From contig NZ_JAVDDX010000001.1 in assembly GCF_030848575.1 (NCBI RefSeq), positions 1,240,001-1,304,000 on the forward strand: 64,000 nucleotides of DNA, written 5' to 3'. How positions within the stretch are numbered: position 1 is the first letter of the stretch; every line of letters begins with the position of its first letter. Made by a program: the position numbers and the translations under genes. Of the stretch, positions 25,660 through 35,169 are shown one piece after another. The notes below the pieces were generated by a model that was not told where the DNA came from, made no database searches, and worked only from the letters and a program-made list of their open reading frames with translations. This DNA comes from Haloarcula sp. H-GB4 (GTDB lineage: Archaea; Halobacteriota; Halobacteria; Halobacteriales; Haloarculaceae).

Positions 25660-26718
25660 TCAGGCCTCGTCGCGAGGCTCGTCGAGACACTCACGGAGCG
25701 GTTCGAGCACCTCATCGACGACCGTGTACGGGTCAGTGTGGCGCTCGATGACGGCGTCGACGTACTGTTCGATGCCGCCGCGGCGGTCGAGTTCGCCGAC
25801 CAGTAGTTCGTTGGCGTCCTCCCGAAGCAAGGTTCGGATTTCGGCGGCGAATCGCTCTCGGGCCTGCCCCTCTCGGCGGCCGGTTCGGTCCAGATACGCG
25901 CCGTGGTTGGCCAGCGCGTCTAAGAAATCTTCGACGCCTTCGCCCCGATTGGCAACCGTCTCCACGATAGGGGGGTTCCATGTCTCCGGCTCGTCGCCCC
26001 CATCATCGGAATCGTCGGTGGACGCGTCTCCGTGGTCGCCGGCAAGTTCAGTCGCGCCGTGATGGCCGGAGTCCGGGCGGCCGCTCTGTCCCTGTAGCAT
26101 TTCCCGGAGTTGCTGGACGGTCCGGTCGGCTCCATCGAGGTCGGCCTTGTTGACCACGAACACGTCACCGATTTCGAGGATGCCGGCCTTGAGCATCTGG
26201 ACGTCGTCACCGCTGCCCGGCGGTACGAGCACGGCGACGGTGTCGGCGGTGCGGACGATGTCGACCTCGTTCTGGCCCGCGCCAACTGTCTCGACGATGA
26301 TCTTGTCCTTGCCGAACGCGTCCAGCGCGGTCACGGCGTCGGTCGTCGCCGTCGACAGCCCACCGAGGGAGCCACGAGCAGACATCGACCGGAAGAACAT
26401 ATCCATATCGCCAGCGTTCGAGGCCATCCGTATCCGGTCGCCGAGCACTGCGCCGCCGGAGAACGGCGAGGACGGGTCGATAGCGATGACGCCGACAGTC
26501 TGGCCCTGCTCGCGGTAGGTCGCTGCGACCTTGTCGACCAGCGTGGACTTGCCCGCACCGGGACTACCGGTGACGCCGATGACGTCGGCCGTCCCGGTGT
26601 GCTGGTGGAGGTCGGAGATTATCTTCCGATACCCCGGCGATCGGTTCTCTATCTGTGTGATGACTCTGGCGAGGGCGCTGTGCTTGCCCGCAAGCAGGTC
26701 AGCGACGAGGTCGCTCAT
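25660..26718 (-). CDS. meaB: MeaB-type GTPase of methylmalonyl-CoA mutase
   Basis: A 352-residue G3E-family GTPase that protects and reloads cobalamin in methylmalonyl-CoA mutase. The P-loop is GSPGAGKS (51-58), the switch region follows SSPFSGGAVLGDRIRM, and the base-recognition motif is NKAD. A haloarchaeal acidic insertion (many Asp, Gly and His, about 205-235) interrupts the domain. The ATG overlaps the stop of the cobalamin-binding subunit gene by four bases. Confidence 0.92.
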   Translation of the reverse strand: MSDLVADLLAGKHSALARVITQIENRSPGYRKIISDLHQHTGTADVIGVTGSPGAGKSTLVDKVAATYREQGQTVGVIAIDPSSPFSGGAVLGDRIRMASNAGDMDMFFRSMSARGSLGGLSTATTDAVTALDAFGKDKIIVETVGAGQNEVDIVRTADTVAVLVPPGSGDDVQMLKAGILEIGDVFVVNKADLDGADRTVQQLREMLQGQSGRPDSGHHGATELAGDHGDASTDDSDDGGDEPETWNPPIVETVANRGEGVEDFLDALANHGAYLDRTGRREGQARERFAAEIRTLLREDANELLVGELDRRGGIEQYVDAVIERHTDPYTVVDEVLEPLRECLDEPRDEA

Positions 26719-27137
26719 CGCTCGGGCGCGTTCTCGTGGATGTAGTCAATCATCTCCTCCATGGACGCGCCCGGGCCGAATATCTCATCGACGCCCTGCC
26801 CGCGGAGTTCCTCCTGATCGTCATCCGGGACGATGCCCCCAACGAGGATGAGCCGATCATCGAACGCGTCGTACTCCTTTAGCCCGTCAAGAATTTTCGG
26901 GACGAGCGTGTTGTGTGCCCCCGAAAGGATGGAGATACCGACGACATCCACGTCCTCCTGCACAGCGGCCTGCACGACTTCGTCAGGCGCTCGGTGGAGC
27001 CCTGAGTAAATCACTTCAAAGCCAGCGTCACGGAGCGCCCGGGCGATGACGTGTGCGCCCCGGTCGTGACCGTCGAGTCCAACTTTCGCCACCAGACACC
27101 TGATGGTCCGTTCCGTCTGCTCCTGCTCGACACTCAT
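26715..27137 (-). CDS. Methylmalonyl-CoA mutase small (cobalamin-binding) subunit
   Basis: A 140-residue B12-binding domain. DGHDRG supplies the lower axial His of cobalamin, then SGLHRAPDEVV and GGIVPDDD follow the flavodoxin-like fold of the mutase C-terminal domain. It rearranges methylmalonyl-CoA to succinyl-CoA with the large catalytic subunit, which is not in this window; split subunits are normal in archaea. ATG 27137 gives the standard N-terminus; the upstream extension is Arg-rich and unlikely. Confidence 0.9.
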   Translation of the reverse strand: MSVEQEQTERTIRCLVAKVGLDGHDRGAHVIARALRDAGFEVIYSGLHRAPDEVVQAAVQEDVDVVGISILSGAHNTLVPKILDGLKEYDAFDDRLILVGGIVPDDDQEELRGQGVDEIFGPGASMEEMIDYIHENAPER

Positions 27138-27250
27138 GCCAGTACGTACCGCGCGGTGTGTTTTCATTCTTGCCCTATTCATCATGATCTATGTTGGTCA
27201 CGAACGTCTCTCTAAGAATGGGCCTTGCTGACAATAACCATTTCCGATTG

Positions 27251-27284
27251 TGAGAAGCAGGCATCCCGACTAGTCGGTTTCTCA
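27251..27284. repeat. Nested inverted repeats in a divergent promoter region
   Basis: The perfect palindrome CCGACTAGTCGG (27266-27277) is enclosed by TGAGAA (27251-27256) and TTCTCA (27279-27284). It lies between the divergent mutase-subunit and glycosyltransferase genes. It may be an operator or an RNA hairpin of the 5' leader. Confidence 0.45.
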
Positions 27285-27408
27285 TCGGCAGTAACTCACA
27301 GAAGCCGGTTTGCAACGAGCGGAGCGGTCAACGACAGGCTCACAGGCCGCAAGTGGACTATCCCAGAGAACGACAATTCTAAGTTCGCTGCTAGCGGCGT
27401 TTCCACCA

Positions 27409-28083
27409 GTGCGAACAGTCGCCGTCATTCCCGCGTACAACGAGTCGAGCACCATCGGGTCGGTGATCGACGGAACGAGCCGATACGTCGACGAGGTCGT
27501 CGTCGTCGACGATGGGTCGTCAGACGACACCGCAGCCATCGCCCGGGAGCACGGCGCACACGTCGTCACGCACGTGTTCAACACCGGTGTCGGTGGGGCC
27601 GTCAGGACGGGGTACCAGTACGCCATCCGCCACGATTACGACTTCGTCGTGCAGGTCGACGCTGACGGCCAACACGACCCGGAGAAGATTCCAACCCTGC
27701 TGGACCACGCCGAGGACGCGGACATGGTCATCGGTAGCCGCTACCTGAACGAGAGCATCGACGACTACCCGCTCGTCAGGCGGCTGGGAATCACCTTCTT
27801 CACGACCGTCGTGCGGAAACTCGGCGGCATCGACATCACTGATGTAACGAGCGGCTTCCGCGTCTACCGCGTGTCAGCGCTGGAAAACATCCTCCACCGC
27901 TCGGACAACCACTGGGCGGTCGAACAGACGCTTGATGCGGCCCAGCGCGGCCAGCGGATCGAAGAGGTATCGATAGAGATGCCAATCCGTGACGAGGGCG
28001 AGTCACAGTTCAGCCTCGACACGCTCGTGCTCTACCCGCTACGGATGACTGACACGGTATTTCGCGTCCTCCTCTTTCGCTAA
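27409..28083 (+). CDS. GT2 glycosyltransferase, DPM1/polyprenyl-phosphate sugar synthase type
   Basis: A 224-residue GT-A enzyme: VIPAYNESSTIG, VVVDDGSSDDT and the metal-binding QVDADGQHDP. It lacks C-terminal membrane helices, so it probably makes dolichyl-phosphate sugar at the membrane surface. I prefer the GTG at 27409, whose encoded start (VRTVAVIPAYNE) aligns with the family and which has a TATA-like stretch about 27 bp upstream. It heads a four-gene cluster in tight succession. Confidence 0.82.
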   Translation: MRTVAVIPAYNESSTIGSVIDGTSRYVDEVVVVDDGSSDDTAAIAREHGAHVVTHVFNTGVGGAVRTGYQYAIRHDYDFVVQVDADGQHDPEKIPTLLDHAEDADMVIGSRYLNESIDDYPLVRRLGITFFTTVVRKLGGIDITDVTSGFRVYRVSALENILHRSDNHWAVEQTLDAAQRGQRIEEVSIEMPIRDEGESQFSLDTLVLYPLRMTDTVFRVLLFR

Positions 28084-28085
28084 CT

Positions 28086-28472
28086 ATGGTGTTTGGATTC
28101 GACTACTCACTGGTCAACCTCCTGTCGCTGGTCGTCGGGCTGGCGTTCCTCGCGAACGGGTTTATCATCGTCAGAAGCGAACGCGAGTCGCTGGAGTTGT
28201 TCGTGATGTCGCTGTTGCTCGGCATGGGACTCATCGTCGTCGCCATCGTTCCCAACGTGTTCGAGGTCGTGGCGCGGCTGCTGGGCCTCGAATGGAAAGC
28301 CCGGGCTATCCTCGTCATCTCGAACCTGACGCTGTTCGTGGCGGTGACGTACCTGCTCAACCGCATCGGGCATATGTACGACCGCCTGTCACGGCTGAAC
28401 GAGGAGTTGAGCCTCCTGCGGAGCGAAATTGAGGAACACCAGCTACAGACCGAGGACAAGCAAGATGAGTAA
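28086..28472 (+). CDS. DUF2304 membrane protein
   Basis: A 128-residue protein with three hydrophobic helices (about 10-28, 37-60, 72-90) and a C-terminal coiled coil rich in Leu, Glu and Arg. It resembles the DUF2304 family, which often travels with GT2 glycosyltransferases and may be their membrane scaffold. It starts 2 bp after the GT2 stop and overlaps the deacetylase gene by 8 bp. Confidence 0.75.
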   Translation: MVFGFDYSLVNLLSLVVGLAFLANGFIIVRSERESLELFVMSLLLGMGLIVVAIVPNVFEVVARLLGLEWKARAILVISNLTLFVAVTYLLNRIGHMYDRLSRLNEELSLLRSEIEEHQLQTEDKQDE

Positions 28473-29322
28473 TCGTGCGGTGCTGTCGATAGACTTCGAG
28501 CTGTTTACGCAGACGCCGGCGTACCGCAGCGCGTCGGGAACGACCGACCGCGACGGCGTCGGCCTCGACGGTGGTCGGTTTTTCAGGGACGCGCTCGCAA
28601 AGTACGACGCGACCTCGACCGCGTTCGTGGTCTCCTCGGTCGCCCAGTCCCATCCCGATGCCGTACGGGCGCTCGCTGACGCGGGTATAGAGATTGCTTC
28701 GCACACGCACACCCATCAGTTGCTCTCTGATCTCGACAGCAAGGAGCGACGAGGGGAGTTGTCCCAGTCGAAAGACGTGCTGGAGCGAGTCACCAACGAG
28801 CGGGTCTCCGGGTTCCGAGCACCCGCCTTCGACATCACCGACGACCACTTCGGTCTGCTTTCCGACATCGGATACACGTACGACTCTAGCGTCGTCTCAA
28901 GCCGGTCGATTCCGGGGTGGTACGGCGGCGAATACGACCTCCACGAACCTGTCCCTGCGACAGCTGTGCGCCCAGATGCGCCGGACAGCGTTACGGAATT
29001 CCCGGCGAGCGTCATGCCGGGCCTGCAGTTGCCACTCACCGGGACTTGGCTCCGCTTTTTCGGCCCCCGATACACGATTCTGGGTATGAGGCTGCTAGCC
29101 CGCCGGGGAATCACGCCAATGCTGTACGTCCATCCGTGGGAACTGGTGGACCTGCCAGCCGTCGAAGGGGTGCCGACGCGGGTGTACGTCAGGACAGGCG
29201 ACTGGATGCGCCGGGCTGTCGAGCGGATTCTCCAGCAGGATTTCGAGTTCACGACCGTGCGGACCGTTCTGGAGGACGGTGAGACGGCCGCGACACAGCT
29301 ACAGCGGGGCGAGACGCCGTGA
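28465..29322 (+). CDS. Polysaccharide deacetylase
   Basis: A 285-residue NodB-fold enzyme. SIDFELF carries the metal-binding aspartate, HTHTHQ the His pair, and RAPAFD the third motif. The C-terminal PWELVDLP segment fits the DUF3473-type branch found in exopolysaccharide clusters. It would remove N-acetyl groups from a polysaccharide or glycan precursor. Start ATG 28465 aligns with the family. Confidence 0.85.
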   Translation: MSNRAVLSIDFELFTQTPAYRSASGTTDRDGVGLDGGRFFRDALAKYDATSTAFVVSSVAQSHPDAVRALADAGIEIASHTHTHQLLSDLDSKERRGELSQSKDVLERVTNERVSGFRAPAFDITDDHFGLLSDIGYTYDSSVVSSRSIPGWYGGEYDLHEPVPATAVRPDAPDSVTEFPASVMPGLQLPLTGTWLRFFGPRYTILGMRLLARRGITPMLYVHPWELVDLPAVEGVPTRVYVRTGDWMRRAVERILQQDFEFTTVRTVLEDGETAATQLQRGETP

Positions 29323-30341
29323 CGAGCCGGGCTCGTGATCTGGGGATCACGGTCGCCCAGTACGGCCTCGCCGTCGCGGCGCTTTCGTGGCTGCTCACGC
29401 AGTTCGATATCGCCAGTGCGATCGACCTACTCGTCGGCGTCGAAACCGAAACGGCACTCACAGTCGTCACTGTCAGCGTTCTCGGTATCTGTGGCCGAGC
29501 CTATACATGGCATGCAGTGATGACCCCGCTCGCGCCCGCCCGGTTCCGGACCGCCGCCGGGACGACGCTCATCGTGAACTTCGTCAATCAGTTGCTCCCG
29601 TCGCGGCTCTCTGGACGGCTGGCCGCGCCGTTCGTCCTCCGGAGCCAGACCGGAATGGCCTACAGCGACGCCGCGGCCGCGTCGGCGCTTCACACCGGCG
29701 TCTTCGCACTATACTACGGCGTCGCGGCGACCGCAGGGCTCGTACTGGCGGTTCCACTGCTCCGGCTCGAACTTATTCTATTACTGGCGCTTGCGACGGG
29801 CCTGTACTTCGTGGCCGGTCTGACGGTACTGTTTGGCGGCCTCAACCTCGCCTATCTGGACCGGCTTATCGGCTTGCTGTCCGGCGTTGCGGTCCGGATT
29901 CCACGTGTCGGCGGGACGCTTGCGGCGCGGCTCGACGGCCTGCTCGAATTCACCGACAGCTCGACCACGACATTTCGGTCACTGGCGAGCGAGCCGGCGG
30001 TGTGGCTCCGCTACGCGGTCGGCTGGGCCGTCGACCTCGTGCTTGCACCCGGCGTCCGCGTCGGCCTGCTGTTAGGAAGTTTCGGCGTCGCGTTCGAGCC
30101 GCTGGTCGCGTTGCCGCTGTACCTGCTGGTCGCGTACACTGTGACGCTCCTACCGCTGACGCCCGGCGGTATCGGTGTTACCGAAGCGACAGCGACGGCG
30201 GTGTTCGTCGCGCTTGGCCTCCCAGCGGAGGTTATCATTCCCATCATCTTTGTCGACCGGTTCTTGAGTATCTACCTGCCGTCGCTCGCTGGCTGGTATC
30301 CTTCTGTTCGACTCGATGTCGCGTCACTGACGACGGAGTAG
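29319..30341 (+). CDS. Flippase-like/lysylphosphatidylglycerol-synthase-fold membrane protein
   Basis: A 340-residue membrane protein with about eight helices, starting with GTG that overlaps the deacetylase stop (GTGA). It has the conserved features of the UPF0104/AglD C-terminal class: NQLLPSRLSGRLAAPF near residue 90 and LPLTPGGIGVTEA near 280. Such proteins are linked to glycolipid transfer or flipping. It is the last of four co-directional glycan genes. Confidence 0.8.
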   Translation: MTSRARDLGITVAQYGLAVAALSWLLTQFDIASAIDLLVGVETETALTVVTVSVLGICGRAYTWHAVMTPLAPARFRTAAGTTLIVNFVNQLLPSRLSGRLAAPFVLRSQTGMAYSDAAAASALHTGVFALYYGVAATAGLVLAVPLLRLELILLLALATGLYFVAGLTVLFGGLNLAYLDRLIGLLSGVAVRIPRVGGTLAARLDGLLEFTDSSTTTFRSLASEPAVWLRYAVGWAVDLVLAPGVRVGLLLGSFGVAFEPLVALPLYLLVAYTVTLLPLTPGGIGVTEATATAVFVALGLPAEVIIPIIFVDRFLSIYLPSLAGWYPSVRLDVASLTTE

Positions 30342-30451
30342 CTGGCCGGAAAGAGCCACGGCAAGACGGACTCATACTGTTGGCTGTAACTACGTGAAGA
30401 GATTTGCTACCCCGGGTGGCAAAATTCTTCAATGGCTTACAGCCGGCAGTA

Positions 30452-32239
30452 TCAGAACGGCGGATGACGGCTCGTGTCGCACTTGCCGTCGCGTTCCAGA
30501 ATGAGAGTGTACTGGTTCGCCGCGAGTTCCTGCTCGTCGGCGAACTGGTCGGTATGCGGGACGACGCCGAGTCGGAGCAGGTCAGTGAACGAACTAGGCG
30601 TCGGTCGCTGGGGCACGAAGTTTGGCGGCCGCTCCCCGAACTCGGCGACGATTCGGTAGTTGGACTCCTCGTTCAGAAGGCTCCGGAGGTAGACGGCCTG
30701 TGCGTCACCGTTCCGGTAGTAGGTATCTTCTTTGAGGTATAGGAGGTCCCGATACCCGACCTGAATGTATCGGGGGCACGCCATCGCTTCCTCCGCCTCC
30801 GAGTCTTGGCCGGCGACGTGTCTGGCGGTCAGCGAGTGCGGGACAGCGGTGTCCTGAATGTGGACGCGATATGTCTCAACCACGTCGCCCTCCTCGCTGT
30901 TGTCTTCGAGCCACGCCGTCGCCTCGTCTCGGGGCATTGACGCGAACTGGGCCGTCCCGATACCGGCGTAGACGGCCGTCGTCACCAGCAAGATAGCCAT
31001 CACCGGTCGCGCCAGAGACGACGAGCGCTCGCGGAGGTCCACCAGTCGCCCCCCGACGAGCAAAGCGATAAGCGGGAACGTCGGTATGAGGTGGTGTACT
31101 CGGAAATCGTGCCACTGGGAGAACATCACGATGTAGGCTACCAGCCCCGTCAAAACGAGGACAGTGCCGTGGAAGGCGGAATCGCGGTCGCGCAACGTGG
31201 CGACAGTCGCCACGACGCTGGCGGCGGCCGCGGTAACCAGTGGGAGTCCAAGCGCGCTGAAGTAGCCCCGCAGGAACCACCACCACATTGGAGCGTCGGG
31301 ACCAGTCGGATGACTCATCCGCGAGGTCGAGCCGCCGAACACGCGCTCGATGAACGGTTCGGCCCCCGCCACGAGCGCAGTGGGGAACCCGAGCACGATC
31401 ATCGCGAACCCGAGCAAAGCGCCGCTTAGGAGGAGCTTCGGCCGGTACAGCGTCTCTGTCAGCGGCGCGTCAGCGGCATGGGCACGCAGCAGGAAGGCCA
31501 CACCGATGAGCAGGATGACCGGCACAGCCGTCAGTTTGAACGCAATCGCGACCCCGCCAGCGGCGCTTGCCGTCAGGAACAGCGTCCCGTCGTCCGTCTG
31601 GACGTACCTGACGAGCAGATACAGCGCGAGGAGGACGAAGACCAGCGCCGGCATGTCCTCACCGGCTTCCTTCGAGATGGTGAGAAAGCCGAAGGTAAGC
31701 GAGAGCACGACGGCCGAGAGCCGGCCGGCGTTACGCCCCTCGATAGCAACACCGAGGCGGTAGGTGAGGTAGACGGTACAGAGCGCGGCTATGACGTTGG
31801 TCAGCCGGATGGAGACGAGACTCCAGGTCCATATCCACTCGGGCGTGGCTGCCCAGACCTCGTAGTGGCCGAACTCCCAGCTGGGGAAGGCGATAGTCGT
31901 GAACGCGCCTAACTCGCCGGTGAAAGCTGCGACGAGTACGACAGGGAGGATAGCCAGCGCATAGAGGTACAGCGTCGCACCGAAGGGGGCCCGACCCCAC
32001 TCGATGCCGGCCTTGAGCCCCTCGAAAGTCGGTTCTTCGAGGACCGACCCGTAGACGACCATCGCGTCGAGCAAGCGGCTGTACTCGTCGCGGGTCGCGA
32101 AGTTCGGGATACGGTGCCAGAACCAGAACCCGACCAGCACAGTCGACAGGAGGAGAATGTAGCGGAGATAGGGGTCGTCCCGGAGGTCCGACCGTACCTG
32201 TTCGACAGCACGTCGGAGCAGTGACCGCCAGCCACTCAT
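30452..32239 (-). CDS. GT39/PMT-like membrane glycosyltransferase
   Basis: A 595-residue polytopic membrane protein. The first outward loop has TRDEYSRLLDAMVVYG, placing an acidic Asp-Glu pair as in GT-C transferases. About ten helices extend to residue 430, and a soluble C-terminal domain of about 150 residues follows. It lies downstream of the GT2 gene at 32282 (42-bp gap), so both may be one unit converging on the flippase gene. Confidence 0.72.
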   Translation of the reverse strand: MSGWRSLLRRAVEQVRSDLRDDPYLRYILLLSTVLVGFWFWHRIPNFATRDEYSRLLDAMVVYGSVLEEPTFEGLKAGIEWGRAPFGATLYLYALAILPVVLVAAFTGELGAFTTIAFPSWEFGHYEVWAATPEWIWTWSLVSIRLTNVIAALCTVYLTYRLGVAIEGRNAGRLSAVVLSLTFGFLTISKEAGEDMPALVFVLLALYLLVRYVQTDDGTLFLTASAAGGVAIAFKLTAVPVILLIGVAFLLRAHAADAPLTETLYRPKLLLSGALLGFAMIVLGFPTALVAGAEPFIERVFGGSTSRMSHPTGPDAPMWWWFLRGYFSALGLPLVTAAAASVVATVATLRDRDSAFHGTVLVLTGLVAYIVMFSQWHDFRVHHLIPTFPLIALLVGGRLVDLRERSSSLARPVMAILLVTTAVYAGIGTAQFASMPRDEATAWLEDNSEEGDVVETYRVHIQDTAVPHSLTARHVAGQDSEAEEAMACPRYIQVGYRDLLYLKEDTYYRNGDAQAVYLRSLLNEESNYRIVAEFGERPPNFVPQRPTPSSFTDLLRLGVVPHTDQFADEQELAANQYTLILERDGKCDTSRHPPF

Positions 32240-32281
32240 CGTGTCAGTGCTCCGGTGTGTGTGTTGAAAAGGCTGCCCTTC

Positions 32282-32968
32282 TCAGAAGTAGTCGGCATCG
32301 AACTCCCGGCGGAAGATGTAGTGATTGGCGTATCCCCGAACGTACTTGGCAAACAGCGAGAGGTACCCTTCGTCAGCCTCTCTACGCGCGGACGTGGCCA
32401 CACAGGAGTCGGCGTCGTATACGATTCGGCCGTAGTCTTTCATCCGCAGTGAGAGTTCCGTGTCCTCCATGAACGGGATGTCCTCGTCGAAGCCGCCCGC
32501 GGCCTCGAAGGCGTCGGCCCGGAAGCTACAGTTGAAGCCCGGTTGCTGGACGAAGCCCAGCGGCCAGGACACCCGATACCAGTAGTCCGACAGCAGTTTG
32601 AACAGTACACGGTGCTTGAGGCTGTCTTCGAGTGGCCTCGCGGGGCCACCAACACCCACTACGCCATCGTCGGTGTAGTGCCTGAGATGCAGGCGAACCC
32701 AGTCCTCGGGGACCACCGTATCGGCATCGGTGAACAGCAGAATCGGCGCTGTCGCGGCCGCGGCTCCGCGGTTCCTAGCGATTCCCGCCCCGCCCTCGTC
32801 GCACCGGACGACGGTGTCGACGAAAGGGGTGTCGCGGGCTACCTGTTCCGTCCCGTCATCGCCGCCGACCACGACGATCAGTTCGACGGGCTGTGACTCG
32901 AAGGGAGCCAGACAGCGGGCCAGCGACTCCGCCTCGTTGTAGGCCGGGACGATAACTGCGGCGTCCAT
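32282..32968 (-). CDS. GT2 glycosyltransferase
   Basis: A 228-residue GT-A enzyme starting MDAAVIVPAYNEAESLARC. It has a DADTVVPEDW metal site and GGFDEDIPFMEDTELSLRM, the ED-x-E acceptor-base motif of surface-glycan transferases. The ATG at 32968 is preferred; a GTG three codons upstream is possible. It is transcribed ahead of the GT39-like gene. Confidence 0.82.
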   Translation of the reverse strand: MDAAVIVPAYNEAESLARCLAPFESQPVELIVVVGGDDGTEQVARDTPFVDTVVRCDEGGAGIARNRGAAAATAPILLFTDADTVVPEDWVRLHLRHYTDDGVVGVGGPARPLEDSLKHRVLFKLLSDYWYRVSWPLGFVQQPGFNCSFRADAFEAAGGFDEDIPFMEDTELSLRMKDYGRIVYDADSCVATSARREADEGYLSLFAKYVRGYANHYIFRREFDADYF

Positions 32969-33102
32969 CTGATCCACGGCTACACCGTACAGACAGAAAT
33001 ACTATCTGATGATCCGGAGAGCGTGAGTCACGATCAGAAGTACACTCGTCTTCGACTCGCCGGCCGAGAGATCACCGCAGAAACGGCCGACAGCAGGCGG
33101 TG

Positions 33103-34713
33103 TTAGTTTCTTTCGGTCTGGCCGCTCCCGTCGGTCACCGGTGCGGGCTCGCCAGTCGCCGCTGTCGCGCGGTCAGCCTCGCCGGAGACAGCGAAGTTGA
33201 AGCTGCTGAGCAATTCCGAGAGGTCCTCAGCCTGGTCCGAGAGATGGACTACATCATCTGTCACACCCTCGATGGCCGCAGTCTGCTCTTGGGCCGCCGC
33301 GGCTGCGGTCTGCGCTCCCGCGCTCGTCCGCTCGGTCATTGCGTCGAACTCCTCGACCATTGCCACCACTTCCTCTGCGGAGGCGGCCTGTTCGTCGGTC
33401 GCGTCGTCAACGGACTGAATGCCGGTGTTGACCTCCTCGACGTGTTGGAGGATGTCTTCGAGAACGCTGATGGTCTCATCGACCGTCTCCAGACCGTTGT
33501 CGACGCGTTCATCCATTTCGTGAATTCCTTCGACGGCGTCGGTCGTCGATTCCTGAATCGTCTCGATGCGGTCCGCGATGCGCTGGGTCGCTTCGCCGGT
33601 CTCCTGAGCGAGGCCCTTGATTTCGTCGGCGACGACGGCGAAGCCCTCGCCAGCCTCGCCGGCGCGAGCAGCCTCGATAGAGGCGTTGAGCGCCAGCATG
33701 TTCGTCTGCTCGGCGATGTCTTCGATGACACTGACGATTTCGCCGACCTGCTCCATCTCGGTATCGAGCGATTCGACATCGTCGATGGTGGCATCGGCCT
33801 GTCGTTCGATCGCCTCCATCTCCGATTTCGCACCGGTCACGCGCTCGCTACCGACGGAACCAAGTTCGGACGCCTGGGCGGACTTCCTCGCTACTTCGTC
33901 GGTTGAGGACGCTATCTCTTCAATGGTCGCAGACAGATCAGTCATCTCGTCGGTGACATTCGTCACGTTGTCGTGTTGCTGGTCGGTGTTCGAAGCAATC
34001 TCATCGACGTTTTCGCTAACCTCCCGACTCGCGTTTCGCACCTCCTCTGCGCTGGCTCCGAGTTCGTCCGTCGAATCGTCGACCTGCCCGGCGAACTGCG
34101 TGACAGTCGTCAGCGTCTCCGAGAGCGTCTCCATCATGTCGTTGAACGCCGTCGCGATCTCAGTCATCGCCTCCGTTCGACTATCGGGGTCCATCCGCTG
34201 CGTGAAGTCTCCCTCAGCAGCCGCATGCATTGTTGTTCTGAAGGACTCGGCCTTCGTTCGGAGATGATTGTTTAGCTTCTCTGACTCCTGTTTCGCCTGC
34301 TCAGCTTCTCGCTGTGCCTCCTCAGCTTGCTGCTTGGCCGCCTCTGCCTGTTGACGTTGCTCTTCTGCGGCCTTGCGCTGTTCCTCCGCCTCAGCTCGCC
34401 GGTTCGAAGCCGTTCTGGTAGCCGTCTTGAGATCCTCGACAGTTGCGATGGTTCCTGTCGAGGAAATTGCGACAACACCGATGAGTACTGCTAACAAGGA
34501 CGTACCCAGTGCATCCATGATTGCTCCCGCGATGCCGATCCATTCAAGGAACACAACGCCCGTCCAGAGGAACCCGAGCGCCGCAGCGAACGAGAAGTTC
34601 GCCCAAAACCCTGAGTCGAGTTCAGTTTCGCGGTACGTTTTCACGCCGAGAACGACCGTTGCGGCGTATGCGGTAACCGCGATGAAGTCCGCGAGGATTA
34701 TGGGTGCACTCAC
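33103..34713 (-). CDS. Chemotaxis transducer without extracellular sensor domain
   Basis: A 536-residue methyl-accepting protein. Three hydrophobic segments lie within the first 85 residues, with no periplasmic sensor between them. A long Ala/Glu/Gln coiled coil follows (about 100-145), then a HAMP-like region, methylation helices, and the highly conserved hairpin tip ([20 protein letters not shown]). The C-terminus ends in an acidic, Thr-rich tail. Signals would be sensed in or near the membrane, as in sensory-rhodopsin transducers or the potential sensor MpcT. It overlaps the small membrane gene upstream by four bases. Confidence 0.88.
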   Translation of the reverse strand: MSAPIILADFIAVTAYAATVVLGVKTYRETELDSGFWANFSFAAALGFLWTGVVFLEWIGIAGAIMDALGTSLLAVLIGVVAISSTGTIATVEDLKTATRTASNRRAEAEEQRKAAEEQRQQAEAAKQQAEEAQREAEQAKQESEKLNNHLRTKAESFRTTMHAAAEGDFTQRMDPDSRTEAMTEIATAFNDMMETLSETLTTVTQFAGQVDDSTDELGASAEEVRNASREVSENVDEIASNTDQQHDNVTNVTDEMTDLSATIEEIASSTDEVARKSAQASELGSVGSERVTGAKSEMEAIERQADATIDDVESLDTEMEQVGEIVSVIEDIAEQTNMLALNASIEAARAGEAGEGFAVVADEIKGLAQETGEATQRIADRIETIQESTTDAVEGIHEMDERVDNGLETVDETISVLEDILQHVEEVNTGIQSVDDATDEQAASAEEVVAMVEEFDAMTERTSAGAQTAAAAAQEQTAAIEGVTDDVVHLSDQAEDLSELLSSFNFAVSGEADRATAATGEPAPVTDGSGQTERN

Positions 34714-35066
34714 TGTTCTGTCCTCCCGCCATCGGCGGCGACATCTGGACCATCTTCGAGAGCACTTTCCGGGCCGTCCCCGTTGCCATCGTCCGCCAGT
34801 ACTTGCTTGCGGCGCACGTACGCTGCAAACAGGAACGCGAGTCCTGATCCCATCAGACCAAGGTAGTGCTCGGTGTAATTGAGTACTGTACCGAGAAACA
34901 GGTTCTCGACGTTGGTCACGACCGTTGCTAGAATCAGTAGCATGTAGCCGAGTACGAACAGCCGCGAACTCCGCCGGTAGTACAGTAGTACTGGTATGAG
35001 TCCGATAACGGCAATAATCGGGAGTACGGCTTTGTGTGGGTCAAGTGCGGCCAGCCCTGTTTGCAT
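34710..35066 (-). CDS. Small three-helix membrane protein coupled to the transducer
   Basis: A 118-residue protein with three hydrophobic helices (about 15-28, 36-56, 70-88) and an acidic Gly/Asp tail. It overlaps the transducer start by ATGA and shares its membrane size, so the two probably act together. It has no retinal-binding lysine context of rhodopsins that I can see. No family with known function is recognised. Confidence 0.72.
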   Translation of the reverse strand: MQTGLAALDPHKAVLPIIAVIGLIPVLLYYRRSSRLFVLGYMLLILATVVTNVENLFLGTVLNYTEHYLGLMGSGLAFLFAAYVRRKQVLADDGNGDGPESALEDGPDVAADGGRTEQ

Positions 35067-35087
35067 GCGACGATATCAGCTTCAGGG

Positions 35088-35100
35088 TGTGTTATATGTT
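35088..35100 (-). promoter_or_regulatory. TATA element of the transducer operon
   Basis: GTTATATGTT (minus strand AACATATAAC) is centred about 27-28 bp upstream of the start at 35066, consistent with a leaderless mRNA. Confidence 0.55.
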
Positions 35101-35169
35101 ACCGCCCAATTACAACGGTTGAAAACGACATAACTGTTGTTCGAATAGTGGACCAAAGATAGTGGTCGG

